Notes under the pieces: model-generated
What the model was told of the DNA's origin: nothing
Database searches by the model: none
What the model saw: only the letters and a program-made list of their open reading frames with translations
Shown: positions 48,614 through 58,393 of the stretch, piece after piece
Layout: the number at the start of each line of letters is the position of its first letter
Numbering within the stretch: the stretch's first letter is position 1
Virus record (IMG/VR): IMGVR_UViG_3300027770_000025
Coordinates: 284,583-348,582 of that record
Reading direction: 5' to 3' (one strand)
Length of the DNA stretch: 64,000 nucleotides
Source of the DNA: a virus
Made by a program: the position numbers and the translations under genes

Positions 48614-51600
48614 TTATACGAATTGAATAAAGCCTCCCGCTGCTATACCACCTGTTCTGGTAACAGTAATTCTATTTATGAACTTCTGTATACCTCTAGC
48701 AGGTTCGATGATAACGTCTATGATTCCCATATTCATATCAATGATTGCTGGAGTGTTATTAGAAGCATCCATAACAGTTTGGTAGTTGTATATTCCACCG
48801 CCTGCTCTAACGCCATCTAGGTAGTTATCAACTAATGTTTTAATTTCAAGTCTAATTGAATCGTCATTAAAATCAAATAGGTAGTTAGAAAGAATTGACT
48901 GAACGTCTGTTTCGATACTTATTAAAAGGTCTCTTACGTGAACTAAGTTGAATGCAGAGTTAACTTGTTGATAAGCAGTTTGGTTACCAAAGATAACTAC
49001 CCCAATCCCTCTTCTCTTGATGATCGGGTTAATACCGAATGGTTCAAGATTTCCTCTGTCCTCATCGGTAAAGTCATATTCAACACCCACGATATTACCG
49101 CCTCCGCTTAGTATACCTCTTTTTTGACCTGCGATAATTGCATAAGGTTCTCCTGTAGCAAATTTTCTAACAAAGTTATTAGATACCATAGCAGCTGGTG
49201 GTACGTCTATATTTCTATTAGATTCCCTGATAGTAATATAAGGAGCGTAGAATGCAGCAAATTTAGATCCTTCTGCTTCACTAGGTAAACTGAAAGTATA
49301 AGAAGGATTTAGAGATAAGTTACCCCCGTCAACTATATAAGCAGTATTTAAACTTGGATAAGGATTAACAGCTGTAGGTGCGTTAGTAAATCTAGGATCT
49401 GTACTCTTTTGAAACTGAGCCATAGAAGGTGCGTTAATAAGAGCAAGCGATTGCTGTCTTATCATTGCCAATCTGCTTAACTGGTATTTAGAGTTAGGCA
49501 GAATTTGTCCAGAGAATGTATCTACTACGTATCTGAATGATATAACGTCCCTAGAAGCTAATGTCTGAGCAATATTTGTATCATACATAACATCTAGTAT
49601 GGTAGAAACTCTAGCATCAGTTCCGTTAGGTCTATGTGATTCTTTCATGGTAAATCCAGAGAGATAAGTGAAATCAAAAGATCTTGTAAATTGAGATATC
49701 GATGAGAATTTCTGAACTCTTGACATATTACCATTTCCTGAATAATAAAGAACTGGTCTAGCACATGTTGCTTTATAGGTTCCTGATGTAGTCGTAGAAG
49801 CAACTTTAGTGATCTTAGCTAATCTGCTTTGTTGATTGCCTGTTTCAGGTACGCAGATGTCAAGGTCAGTACATACTACCAAATCTCCAACCGACATAGG
49901 TACGTTTCCGTTTGCATCTTCTGTTATGTAGAATGATGTTGTGTCTATTCTAGTACAATCTACGAATTCATTAATCGATCCCTCTTGAGAAATTATATCG
50001 AATTTTTGCGATGATACCGCAGTACCGATATTATCAGAAGCATATGTTGCAGCGAATAATGCTATGTTATTTATAGTATTACCAGCTAAAGAAACGTTTG
50101 TGTGGGATCTTGTGTTAACGTAGTTGAATTGATCCCTATCTACTGTGTTTTCGAAAGTAAGGTAATTTACGCTTGTTCCCGCAGAGTTTAGCCAAATAAT
50201 ATCTCCGTCCATTATTTCGGTATATTTAACATTCTGGAATAATGTTGATGCGTTATAAGCTTGGAGAACTCTTGAGGTTCCAGTTGTAGCATTCGGACCG
50301 GTTACCCCATTAGGCGTAGGTACGTTGCTAACTAAATCTAGATAATCTGAATTACCGAATTGATAAGCGCTAGTGTAAAAAGGTTTAGCACTTCCTGAAG
50401 CTCCTGTATTATATGAGGTTACACTATAAACAGGAGATACCGTTATACCTTGAGATCTATAGTAAGATGTATCTAATGGATGGCTAAAGAATATTCTAAG
50501 CTCGTTATTGACGTCTTTAGTTCCGGTAACTTTAAGTTTAACCAAATCATGTAAAGAGAATTGGTTGATTAATGCTCCAGTTGCACCGGAGATACCTTCA
50601 ACTATACCCATTATGTATTTCTGGTCATCCGAAGAGTTAACAGTTAAGAAAGATTTTAGCTCATTCTTCTGTGTTGCATTTAATAAATAACCCGCAGTTC
50701 CACCTGTTCCTGATGTTTGGAGATAATGTAATCCCGCGTCATAAGCAGAAGAATCGTAAGGAGCAAAAGCTTGGTAAACAACTCCTGCTGTTGTACCTGC
50801 GTTGATTGCGAATAAAGTACCTGCTTTCATACCGGATGTGTATCCAGTAGCTCCTGTAGGACCCGCAAATCCACCAGCTCCAGTAACACCTATTACATTT
50901 TGTGTGTAAAGGTAATCTGCAACTAATGCCTGGTCATAACTTAGGAAGTTAATTGTAGGATTAGCTAAATCCCTGTCTCCCGATAATTCATCAATCAGGT
51001 GATTACCTACTAAATCTATTGTGTATGGATTAGTACAAATATTATCAAATGCTTCTTCGTCAATAGCACAGAATAAACCTGTTGCTGGCGAATTAGAATT
51101 TACTAAGGTTTGTATGTATTGATTAACACCATTAAGATCCACGAAGTCTGGAATTATACATCCTGTTACTGAGGTAACTATATTAACATCCTGTTGGCTA
51201 AGGAATGAATCAATTTGGCTTTTTATGAATCCGTTATTAGTAAAGTAGCTAGACCATTTTGGATCTAAAGCTAAAGCTGCATAATTTGTCCAATCCCCGG
51301 ATACTGCTATTACATCAATGAAATAATCCGAAATATAGTCGTAAGGGTGCATGAAAGTAGGAACGTTATTAGCTCCATACCAATCTAGTGCAAAAATATC
51401 AAAACCTTTTAAAGGTTTTGAAGAGTCAGTAGACTTTCTAGTAATCACACTGATAGGGGTTTTACCCAAGTTAGTTAAAGCAAATAGCTTTCCTGTGTCA
51501 GGTGTACTTAATGTAGCTAAGAAATATTTTGTATCTGCGTACCAGAATCTTTCTTTATTATAGTAAGATGAATATAACTCAGAAGTTACCACTCCGTTAT

Positions 51601-51964
51601 ATTGCTCGGTATCAAGAGAGTATGCTCTATATGTAACCTCATCTGCACTTCCAGTATCTGTGTCATTATTAAGCTTCAATAAATTTAAACCGAAAACCGG
51701 TCCAGTATTTAAACAGGTTAATATCGATCGGTGGAAGAAAGACCCCTTATTTTCTAAGGATCTATCAATGTCTCCAAACACAGAGATCATAGTAGTAGGA
51801 TCAGGAATGTATACAGGAGTATTGAAAGGTCCCTTATTAGAGAAACCCACAACCAATCTAATCGTTTGAGATGTTAGGATAACGCTTTGTGACGCGTCGA
51901 ATTCAAGAGTATAAACCCCTGAGGCTTTAAACTGTGAATAGTCTATTTTAACCTTATTTGCCAT
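48614..51964 (-). CDS. 18: Tail sheath protein, gp18-like, enlarged
   Basis: The 1116-residue protein is a tail sheath with the N-terminal part SQTIRLVVGFSNKGPFNTPV then YIPDPTTMISVFG and the C-terminal strand-swap region IIEPARGIQKFINRITVTRT. T4 gp18 has 659 residues, so about 450 are added in the middle as surface domains. These contain Gly-rich stretches (AGGFAGPTGATGYTSG near residue 366; NTGASGSAKP near 520) that resemble collagen-like loops. The GATATATA box 30 bases before the ATG marks it as late. Contraction of this sheath drives the tube through the envelope. Confidence 0.92.
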   Translation of the reverse strand: MANKVKIDYSQFKASGVYTLEFDASQSVILTSQTIRLVVGFSNKGPFNTPVYIPDPTTMISVFGDIDRSLENKGSFFHRSILTCLNTGPVFGLNLLKLNNDTDTGSADEVTYRAYSLDTEQYNGVVTSELYSSYYNKERFWYADTKYFLATLSTPDTGKLFALTNLGKTPISVITRKSTDSSKPLKGFDIFALDWYGANNVPTFMHPYDYISDYFIDVIAVSGDWTNYAALALDPKWSSYFTNNGFIKSQIDSFLSQQDVNIVTSVTGCIIPDFVDLNGVNQYIQTLVNSNSPATGLFCAIDEEAFDNICTNPYTIDLVGNHLIDELSGDRDLANPTINFLSYDQALVADYLYTQNVIGVTGAGGFAGPTGATGYTSGMKAGTLFAINAGTTAGVVYQAFAPYDSSAYDAGLHYLQTSGTGGTAGYLLNATQKNELKSFLTVNSSDDQKYIMGIVEGISGATGALINQFSLHDLVKLKVTGTKDVNNELRIFFSHPLDTSYYRSQGITVSPVYSVTSYNTGASGSAKPFYTSAYQFGNSDYLDLVSNVPTPNGVTGPNATTGTSRVLQAYNASTLFQNVKYTEIMDGDIIWLNSAGTSVNYLTFENTVDRDQFNYVNTRSHTNVSLAGNTINNIALFAATYASDNIGTAVSSQKFDIISQEGSINEFVDCTRIDTTSFYITEDANGNVPMSVGDLVVCTDLDICVPETGNQQSRLAKITKVASTTTSGTYKATCARPVLYYSGNGNMSRVQKFSSISQFTRSFDFTYLSGFTMKESHRPNGTDARVSTILDVMYDTNIAQTLASRDVISFRYVVDTFSGQILPNSKYQLSRLAMIRQQSLALINAPSMAQFQKSTDPRFTNAPTAVNPYPSLNTAYIVDGGNLSLNPSYTFSLPSEAEGSKFAAFYAPYITIRESNRNIDVPPAAMVSNNFVRKFATGEPYAIIAGQKRGILSGGGNIVGVEYDFTDEDRGNLEPFGINPIIKRRGIGVVIFGNQTAYQQVNSAFNLVHVRDLLISIETDVQSILSNYLFDFNDDSIRLEIKTLVDNYLDGVRAGGGIYNYQTVMDASNNTPAIIDMNMGIIDVIIEPARGIQKFINRITVTRTGGIAAGGFIQFV

Positions 51965-51993
51965 TATTTTTAAGATATTTTTTGCTTCTTTAC

Positions 51994-52001
51994 TATATAT
52001 C
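51994..52001 (-). promoter_or_regulatory. Late-type promoter box GATATATA
   Basis: The minus strand reads TTTCGATATATAGTAAAG, 30 bases before the sheath ATG at 51964. Confidence 0.6.
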
Positions 52002-52036
52002 GAAATAGAAAGTAGAATATTAGATCAATTGAATCT

Positions 52037-53878
52037 TCAGAGCAATTTATTGAAATCCCCATAGCTTCTTCCATCTTTAGTCAAAGGACCTTTGTTTCCG
52101 TATCCGTATTCATCATTTTCTGTTGCAATTCCAGCTTCGAGCTTTGCTGTTATTAGTTGTTTGTATTCATTGTCAAGTTCATCAAAGACATCACCGACCA
52201 TTTGGTTGAAATCATATCCATCAAAAAGACCCGGTAGATTCACTAAAGTCATTGCTACGTCATCATGCCCGGTCTGGCTAGAATATGTTCCCCTGTTATT
52301 AAGTCCAAATGTAAATAGTTCAGGGATTGTCCATTTCTTATCATTTACTAAGATTTTTCCCTCCCTTATTAAACTTCTAAGAAGTTCACAGTACTTCATC
52401 TTGTTTTTTTCATTGTATTTAATACCTGGTTTTAGAATCCGAGCAGACTCTGAGTGTTTTGTAAATAAAAACATCTCATCATAATAATCATCATCAGTCA
52501 TTAGTTTTTCATAAAGCAATTCACCCTTGAAATTCATCTCAATAGCTAATTTAGTTCTATCTATGCTTACAACTTTTACTAATCCTCTTAATAGCTTAAC
52601 CAGCTCTTCTAATTTTATCTCGTTATCTCTAAAAACCCCAACCTGTACAAGTCCGAAGAAATCTGACTCATCTTCAAATTCCTCTATTGCTTCTATTACT
52701 TTTTTAGGTAAGGGGGTAACCTTGAATATATTAACAACAGTAAAATCACCCTTTATACCTGCGCTTATATCAACAGAAAAGACGAACTTCTTACCTGGGG
52801 AGTTAGCATTATCTAGATTAAATTTAGGATGCCATAGGAGTTTTTCGTAATTAAGACTTTCCTCGTAATGTAAGCAATCTATCTCTCTCCATTCATATTC
52901 AACTTCATTAGACTTAATTTTTTTAAGCTCATTGGAGCCTAAAAGTAAAGATGAAGAGCTTAAGAATTGGTTACCGTATTCCTGATTGAAGAGTTCCTCG
53001 CTTCCAAGGTTACCTATTTCCAGTTGTTTCCATGCTTCGTCTCTTCCTGGAACTTGCCACCAATCAACCCTTATTGGATTAAAACTATTCTCTCCAGTGA
53101 GAGCACCCTGGTAAATCTCATAGAATTTATTCATTCCATTCGGAGTGGATGTTATGATTATTCTAGATACCTTTGATGATGATACAGTAGGATACGTAGA
53201 TCTAAAGAATGCTTCAATAAAGTTAGTATTAATATGAGCAAACTCATCCATATAAAGGAAGTGTATAGTAAAACCGATACCTGATGTTTTAGTTGTAGTT
53301 TTAGCTAGAATTCTACATCCGTTATCAAATCTCATTGACATCACATTATTAACTATCATTCCAGGTTTAAGAAAGAATGGCAGACCTTTTATAATCGCCT
53401 TGATCTTATCCATTAACTCTTCTGCAGTATCGCCAACATTGGCTAGAATCATCGCATTTTTATCATGATTGAATAAGAGATACCAAACAAGTATAATAGA
53501 TGAAGTTATGGATTTACCAACCTGTCTAGGGGCTAGGAATATATTAAATCTATTTGCCTGATATTCTCTAAGAACAGAGCTTTGATAATCCCTAAGCTTG
53601 ATGTAATTTAAACCCTCATCTGTCATTACCTGGCAGTATTTAGAGAAATATGTAACGTCTTCCGCACATTTTCTCATCTCGAGAATCTCCTCATTAGTAT
53701 ACTCCCAAAGTATATTTGGTTTTTTTAGATCAGGATTTCCGTCATGAAATGGGTTATCCACTTCTTTGTAATCTAATCCCTCTTCATCGATTTTTCTAAG
53801 AAGTTCATTTACTCTTTCTGTGCTCCAATAGCTACTTTCTGATTGGACTTCCTCTTTTTGTACTGCTTCTGAAAACAT
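52037..53878 (-). CDS. 17: Terminase large subunit, T4 gp17-like
   Basis: The 613-residue protein matches gp17 (610). Walker A is FLAPRQVGKSITSS (about 114-127), Walker B is FLYMDEFAHI (about 207-216; D211, E212), and the nuclease region starts FVFSVDISAGIKGDFTVVNI with a later GHDDVAMTLV. It is the ATP-driven motor and nuclease that packages the genome. It is the second gene of the small/large terminase pair, 2 bases after the small subunit. Confidence 0.96.
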   Translation of the reverse strand: MFSEAVQKEEVQSESSYWSTERVNELLRKIDEEGLDYKEVDNPFHDGNPDLKKPNILWEYTNEEILEMRKCAEDVTYFSKYCQVMTDEGLNYIKLRDYQSSVLREYQANRFNIFLAPRQVGKSITSSIILVWYLLFNHDKNAMILANVGDTAEELMDKIKAIIKGLPFFLKPGMIVNNVMSMRFDNGCRILAKTTTKTSGIGFTIHFLYMDEFAHINTNFIEAFFRSTYPTVSSSKVSRIIITSTPNGMNKFYEIYQGALTGENSFNPIRVDWWQVPGRDEAWKQLEIGNLGSEELFNQEYGNQFLSSSSLLLGSNELKKIKSNEVEYEWREIDCLHYEESLNYEKLLWHPKFNLDNANSPGKKFVFSVDISAGIKGDFTVVNIFKVTPLPKKVIEAIEEFEDESDFFGLVQVGVFRDNEIKLEELVKLLRGLVKVVSIDRTKLAIEMNFKGELLYEKLMTDDDYYDEMFLFTKHSESARILKPGIKYNEKNKMKYCELLRSLIREGKILVNDKKWTIPELFTFGLNNRGTYSSQTGHDDVAMTLVNLPGLFDGYDFNQMVGDVFDELDNEYKQLITAKLEAGIATENDEYGYGNKGPLTKDGRSYGDFNKLL

Positions 53879-53879
53879 A

Positions 53880-54659
53880 TTATTCTATTATATCGTCCTC
53901 GATAATGAAGTTGCTTTGATCTTCCTCATCGTCTTGCGGACGGAATTTATCATCAATCAATTTTTTTTCTCTCGCATTAACAACGGAGTTAGGATCAAGT
54001 TCTATAGGTTTAACATCAATAACCTCGTTTCCTAGTATATCCCTAAGACCCTCCATTATACCTCTTGTTCCCCTAGATCTTATACCAGCTCCATCCGTAT
54101 TAGAAGGATAGAAACTATTACCCTCGCCCGTCTGATTTTGATCCATAACTACTCCACCTGAATGTTTCTTTACTTCAAGTTCTGCATTTACCCTTTTATA
54201 GCTCTGCTCCATTTTTTCAAGGTAAGCCTGATAATCCTTGGGCATTTGCATTATTTGAGATTGAAGCTGAGCAAGCACCTCAAAAATTCTAGGATGCATG
54301 TTTCCTAAATCTATCTCTTCTAGTAATTTAGTGATCGCATGTTGAGCAGATTTCATCTGAAACATCATCGATGAAACGTTCATAGCATCAACTTTTTTCT
54401 TAACATCAAGAAATTCTACGTGCCCGTGAGCGTCAGGATCTACATAGAATTTTGCTACTGAATCCATTAAAAATCTGGCCTCTGTTAAAGCACTAAGCTT
54501 CTCGTCGGCAAAATTCATGAGTTCTGATGTTTTTAATCTCGGAAGGTCTCCAGAATCTAAAGAAATTGAATCCAGAGATTCTTCCATTATTATGGCATCT
54601 AGATTTTCTTTTATTTTCTCCTGTATTACCTTCTCTGGTTTAGGTTTTCTTCTTGGCAT
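53880..54659 (-). CDS. 16: Terminase small subunit, gp16-like
   Basis: The 259-residue protein precedes gp17 directly. The central part (LGNMHPRIFEVLAQLQSQIM) corresponds to the gp16 pattern H-PR-x-YEV followed by a long coiled coil (DYQAYLEKMEQSYKRVNAE). The N-terminus is basic, and the C-terminal 80 residues are acidic and disordered, including a GGVVMDQNQTGEGNS linker. It is larger than T4 gp16 (164). The role would be recognition of genomic DNA ends. Confidence 0.75.
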   Translation of the reverse strand: MPRRKPKPEKVIQEKIKENLDAIIMEESLDSISLDSGDLPRLKTSELMNFADEKLSALTEARFLMDSVAKFYVDPDAHGHVEFLDVKKKVDAMNVSSMMFQMKSAQHAITKLLEEIDLGNMHPRIFEVLAQLQSQIMQMPKDYQAYLEKMEQSYKRVNAELEVKKHSGGVVMDQNQTGEGNSFYPSNTDGAGIRSRGTRGIMEGLRDILGNEVIDVKPIELDPNSVVNAREKKLIDDKFRPQDDEEDQSNFIIEDDIIE

Positions 54660-54662
54660 ATT

Positions 54663-57152
54663 TTATCTGTTTCTAGCGAACTTAGGTATGTTCATCAATG
54701 GTTTAGCATTATCAATTATGTGTGCTAGTTGCGAATCCCTTACTATGTTTTGATTTAAAACAGTAGATTGGGTATCAACATCTATCATATTTTTAAATAG
54801 TCTTATATTACTTAGATATATCGGACCTGTGAATATTTTATAGGCATTTGTTTCTGTTCCATAGAATGGACTTGCTTTATCTGTGTTAATATTAGAAGGT
54901 GCGGCAAATAATATAGGCTCAGTAAACATTCTAACTTCCTCGTGTAGCTTTTTTAATTTACTAGATTGCTCGTTCGGATTAACAGGATCGTAGGTCATCC
55001 CCCATATGTTAGCTGCTATCTGTTTATATGTATTAGAAATATTAACAACTACGCCATACCATTCCCCGTATTCTGGTGTAAATTGTAAAGGAGAATTTAT
55101 GATCATACTATTAAGTCTTATAACCAAGCTCCCCTGGTCTAAGAAAGGATTAGTATTTTCGTCCATTACTCCTGAGTGTATTAGATCTACTCTCATACCC
55201 TTCATGTCAGAATTAGCGTCTAAATAAAGACCGCTTATTAAATTTCTACTTTGTGCTTTTTGTACTTTCCAAACTATAGTTCCTTGTGAGAAAGTGGTTG
55301 AGTTATTTTTGACAGTAAATCTATACTCGTCAATAACTGATAAAACCTCATATCCCCCAGAGTGTAGCTTATCAGCTCTTATTGCAACATAACCTTCAGG
55401 ATTTGTAGCATAGGTTTCCCATCTTTCTAATCTATGTCTATTGGGATAAGTACTTAAATATAAATAATCAGAATCAGAGTTCTCTAGGGTTGCATTTAAT
55501 ATCGGATAACCTCTTTTAGTCATCTTTGTGTTATCGTAGAAATCTCTTAAAGTGAACCAACAAGTGTATGCTAATTCCTCATTATCTCTTAATAAAGGAA
55601 GTGACTTATATCTAACAGCATTCTTATATCTGCTAGGATCGAATATAAATTCAGGCGTATCAGAAAAAGCTTCACTTAGATCATAATAGTTATTTAAAAC
55701 TATTGTCCAGTTATTATTAAGATCGTATTCGATTATCGGAAGATCATTATAAACATAAGATCTGATAGGATCCTGAGACATCTGTGTTATTGTGGTAGCG
55801 TACTGTTGTGGCTTAGAAGACTTTAGCTCCTCAGATTTAACTTCTTCTCCGAATAACTCCTGAGTAGTTACCGCTATTCCTTCTAGTTCCTCCTTGTATG
55901 CAGGATCTTGAAAATATGTATTACTTCTAGGACTGTATTTCTGTAGCTCTATTTTAAAATAAACCGGAGCATTCATGAAATCCCTGAATAAATAAGTTGA
56001 ATTTATTTCGTAAATTCTATTAGTTATAGGGAAGTAAAGAATATCTCTCTTTCTAGGTTGTGATCCTTTACCAAATATGCTTTCAAAATATTTTCTATCT
56101 ATTTGAATTTCAAAAGGATTTTCAAACTGAAGTCCAAAAGGATCATAATTTATTTTATTATCAGGGAATTGATTTTGGGGAACTAGTATTTTAACACATT
56201 TCTCATCAACAACATTGAAAAGAGTGTATTCTCTAAGAATAACATCTTTACCCCTTCCCTGAGGTTGTACAGAATAATAGTTTGCTTCTAATCCAAAAAC
56301 TTTATTAACCATCTGGCTTAAATCCTGATAAAGATTTAAAGCTTTATTTACTGCATAAGGATTGAATGTGAAATTACAATCACTAAATATAACGGGTCTA
56401 GTTGAAACCTCATTAGAACATATTAGTGCAGGTTTTGATATAACTTTCTCTGGTGTAGGAGCATATTCAAGATCAAGTTCAAATTGAACTATCACTATGC
56501 TAGGATCTATTGGTTCGTCTGTATTATAGATTAATGTGCCATCATCATTGACAAGGACAGAGGTAAATCTGAATTCGGGGTAGAACTTATTATTGGGATC
56601 TAAAGTTATTTCAAAAAGATCCGAGAATTCGTTTGTTAATCCTCCTAAAGCTGTTCCTACATTTGTCCAAAGAGACCATGTTTTTCCGTCTATGCTATAT
56701 CTGAAATCTATAGCGATATCATCAGCATCTAATATAGATCCCGAATTATTACTGTTTCCCGTATCAATTATCCATCCCTTAAATTTAGTGACGTATGTAA
56801 ATGGATTATCCCATGATAGAATTCTATAATTACCTATATACGTGAAGTTTAAGGCACTATCTAGCTGTTCTATTCTGGTATTATAGTAATCAATGCTATC
56901 GCAAGGCTTGTAGTAAGTTTTGCCCTCTATTACAACTGTGTGATATCCATCACATCCTATTTGTAATGCTCTAGCTTTTGCAGATTCTGGGGTAGCAAAA
57001 AGATTATCTACTGAAGATTTTTTAATCTTATCAGTATTCTGCAACCCGTCATGATATTTATATCTTATATCAGTAAGATCGTATTGCTCCCCGCTTCCGT
57101 TATAAACTGGGGTTCCTTTCTTAGGAAACTTGTCCTCTGGGTTAAAACTCAT
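54663..57152 (-). CDS. Large structural protein with GCxGYH...YxPC motif
   Basis: I do not recognise a named family. Residues about 60-85 show LQIGCDGYHTVVIEGKTYYKPC (in part), i.e. a pair of cysteines with His between, a motif seen in several large T4-like virion proteins. The rest is beta-rich, with a lectin/LamG-like feel around GLYLDANSDMKGMRV and GSLVIRLNSMIINSP. The C-terminal 60 residues are helical. A GATATATA box lies 23 bases before the ATG. It may be a neck or tail-fibre related protein. It precedes the terminase genes in the same transcript. Confidence 0.5.
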   Translation of the reverse strand: MSFNPEDKFPKKGTPVYNGSGEQYDLTDIRYKYHDGLQNTDKIKKSSVDNLFATPESAKARALQIGCDGYHTVVIEGKTYYKPCDSIDYYNTRIEQLDSALNFTYIGNYRILSWDNPFTYVTKFKGWIIDTGNSNNSGSILDADDIAIDFRYSIDGKTWSLWTNVGTALGGLTNEFSDLFEITLDPNNKFYPEFRFTSVLVNDDGTLIYNTDEPIDPSIVIVQFELDLEYAPTPEKVISKPALICSNEVSTRPVIFSDCNFTFNPYAVNKALNLYQDLSQMVNKVFGLEANYYSVQPQGRGKDVILREYTLFNVVDEKCVKILVPQNQFPDNKINYDPFGLQFENPFEIQIDRKYFESIFGKGSQPRKRDILYFPITNRIYEINSTYLFRDFMNAPVYFKIELQKYSPRSNTYFQDPAYKEELEGIAVTTQELFGEEVKSEELKSSKPQQYATTITQMSQDPIRSYVYNDLPIIEYDLNNNWTIVLNNYYDLSEAFSDTPEFIFDPSRYKNAVRYKSLPLLRDNEELAYTCWFTLRDFYDNTKMTKRGYPILNATLENSDSDYLYLSTYPNRHRLERWETYATNPEGYVAIRADKLHSGGYEVLSVIDEYRFTVKNNSTTFSQGTIVWKVQKAQSRNLISGLYLDANSDMKGMRVDLIHSGVMDENTNPFLDQGSLVIRLNSMIINSPLQFTPEYGEWYGVVVNISNTYKQIAANIWGMTYDPVNPNEQSSKLKKLHEEVRMFTEPILFAAPSNINTDKASPFYGTETNAYKIFTGPIYLSNIRLFKNMIDVDTQSTVLNQNIVRDSQLAHIIDNAKPLMNIPKFARNR

Positions 57153-57174
57153 TATTTAGTGGATATCTTTTCTT

Positions 57175-57182
57175 TATATATC
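57175..57182 (-). promoter_or_regulatory. Late-type promoter box GATATATA
   Basis: The minus strand reads AAGTGGATATATAAAGAAA, 23 bases before the ATG at 57152. It opens a late transcript including both terminase genes. Confidence 0.65.
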
Positions 57183-57204
57183 CACTTAAATAAATAAGAG
57201 AAGC

Positions 57205-58386
57205 TTAGACTTCTTCAGAAGTCCATTCGATAACGGATTGAAATACACGTTCTGGTGTTATTGATTTAGTACATTCAAAATGTCTATCTGTGTCCTTATG
57301 CTCAGGACACCACAACCAATCACCTTTATCGAACTTATGTTCAACTTTATTGAAGCATCCGTGGCAAACATCGGTGTTTATTATTCTGAGAGTTTTGTCA
57401 GAGAATTCACAAAATGGTTGGGTGAAACCTGAGATCACAACAACGGGAACGTCTAAGCCCCAGGCCAGCCACGAAAGACCTGAACTTACACCAACGAAGA
57501 ATTCACAATTAAGTATATCGCTTATTCTGTCCTCTATTGGTCTATCACCAGTTCTATCAATCACATTAGAAAAATGATTTCCCTGTTTATGAATTACAAC
57601 AACTTCATATCCTATACTTTTAAATAGATCAATAAGCTGCTGCCATCCTCCGGGATAATTCCAATGTTTTGCAGCAGCAGTAGATTCTGTTCCGATACAA
57701 ATGTATTTTTTATCCGAAGGGGTTTCATTTATTGCTTTCTTTAATCTTGGTCTGATCTCACCGATATATTCTAGTCCTAATATATCTGATGCAACTTTCT
57801 GCAGCGGACATAATCTAGGATCAACTTTATGATGATTAATATCGGTTTCTTGATACCATCCAATTCCAACTAAAACGTCAATATTATCCTCTCTATATCC
57901 TGGGTGTTTGAATTTAAGAACATCATATTGTCCTTCGAATAGGTGATTCCAGAAAGTAGTGATTGTTATATCCGAACAGTTATGAACCTCTGCGAATCTA
58001 TTAACATAAGGGACCCAAGCTAAAGTGTCACCAAGTGAACTGCTTTCTAAAGAAATTATCACTTTACCCGATCTTATCTTTTTAAAAAGGTTGAATTCAT
58101 GAACCTGCTCACCATTCTTGTCATAAACAAATATCGTTACATCATCAATCCATCTTCTGTATGCGTAGCAGAAATGACCTGTAATTATCTGGGAAGAGTA
58201 TATTACAGAACCCGATGCGTCTTTTATATGTACTGTATACGGTTCAACATTAAAATCTCCAAAGTCTATAGTTACTTTAGGCGATTGATCAAACTGGGCT
58301 CTTATCTTTACCTTATGTTTAAATATAGGGTAATCTGACTTTTTTACGTCATCATAGATAGCTATTGATTCCTTGTGTATCTGCAT
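57205..58386 (-). CDS. BAHT-type O-glycosyltransferase (autotransporter heptosyltransferase family)
   Basis: The 393-residue protein has the layout of bacterial autotransporter heptosyltransferases. It shows SLESSSLGDTLAWVPYVNRF (about 118-137), then GTESTAAAKHWNYPGGWQQL, FVGVSSGLSWLAWGLDVPVV and VISGFTQPFCEF. The C-terminal cysteine cluster C341-H-G-C344, WCP (C360) and FEC (C372) matches the iron-binding motif of TibC-type enzymes as I know it. Those enzymes form large rings and transfer heptose to serines of beta-helix proteins. It is the last of five genes behind a collagen-like fibre (three glycosyltransferases, one oxygenase). The likely target is a virion fibre. Confidence 0.8.
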   Translation of the reverse strand: MQIHKESIAIYDDVKKSDYPIFKHKVKIRAQFDQSPKVTIDFGDFNVEPYTVHIKDASGSVIYSSQIITGHFCYAYRRWIDDVTIFVYDKNGEQVHEFNLFKKIRSGKVIISLESSSLGDTLAWVPYVNRFAEVHNCSDITITTFWNHLFEGQYDVLKFKHPGYREDNIDVLVGIGWYQETDINHHKVDPRLCPLQKVASDILGLEYIGEIRPRLKKAINETPSDKKYICIGTESTAAAKHWNYPGGWQQLIDLFKSIGYEVVVIHKQGNHFSNVIDRTGDRPIEDRISDILNCEFFVGVSSGLSWLAWGLDVPVVVISGFTQPFCEFSDKTLRIINTDVCHGCFNKVEHKFDKGDWLWCPEHKDTDRHFECTKSITPERVFQSVIEWTSEEV

Positions 58387-58393
58387 TGATCAT

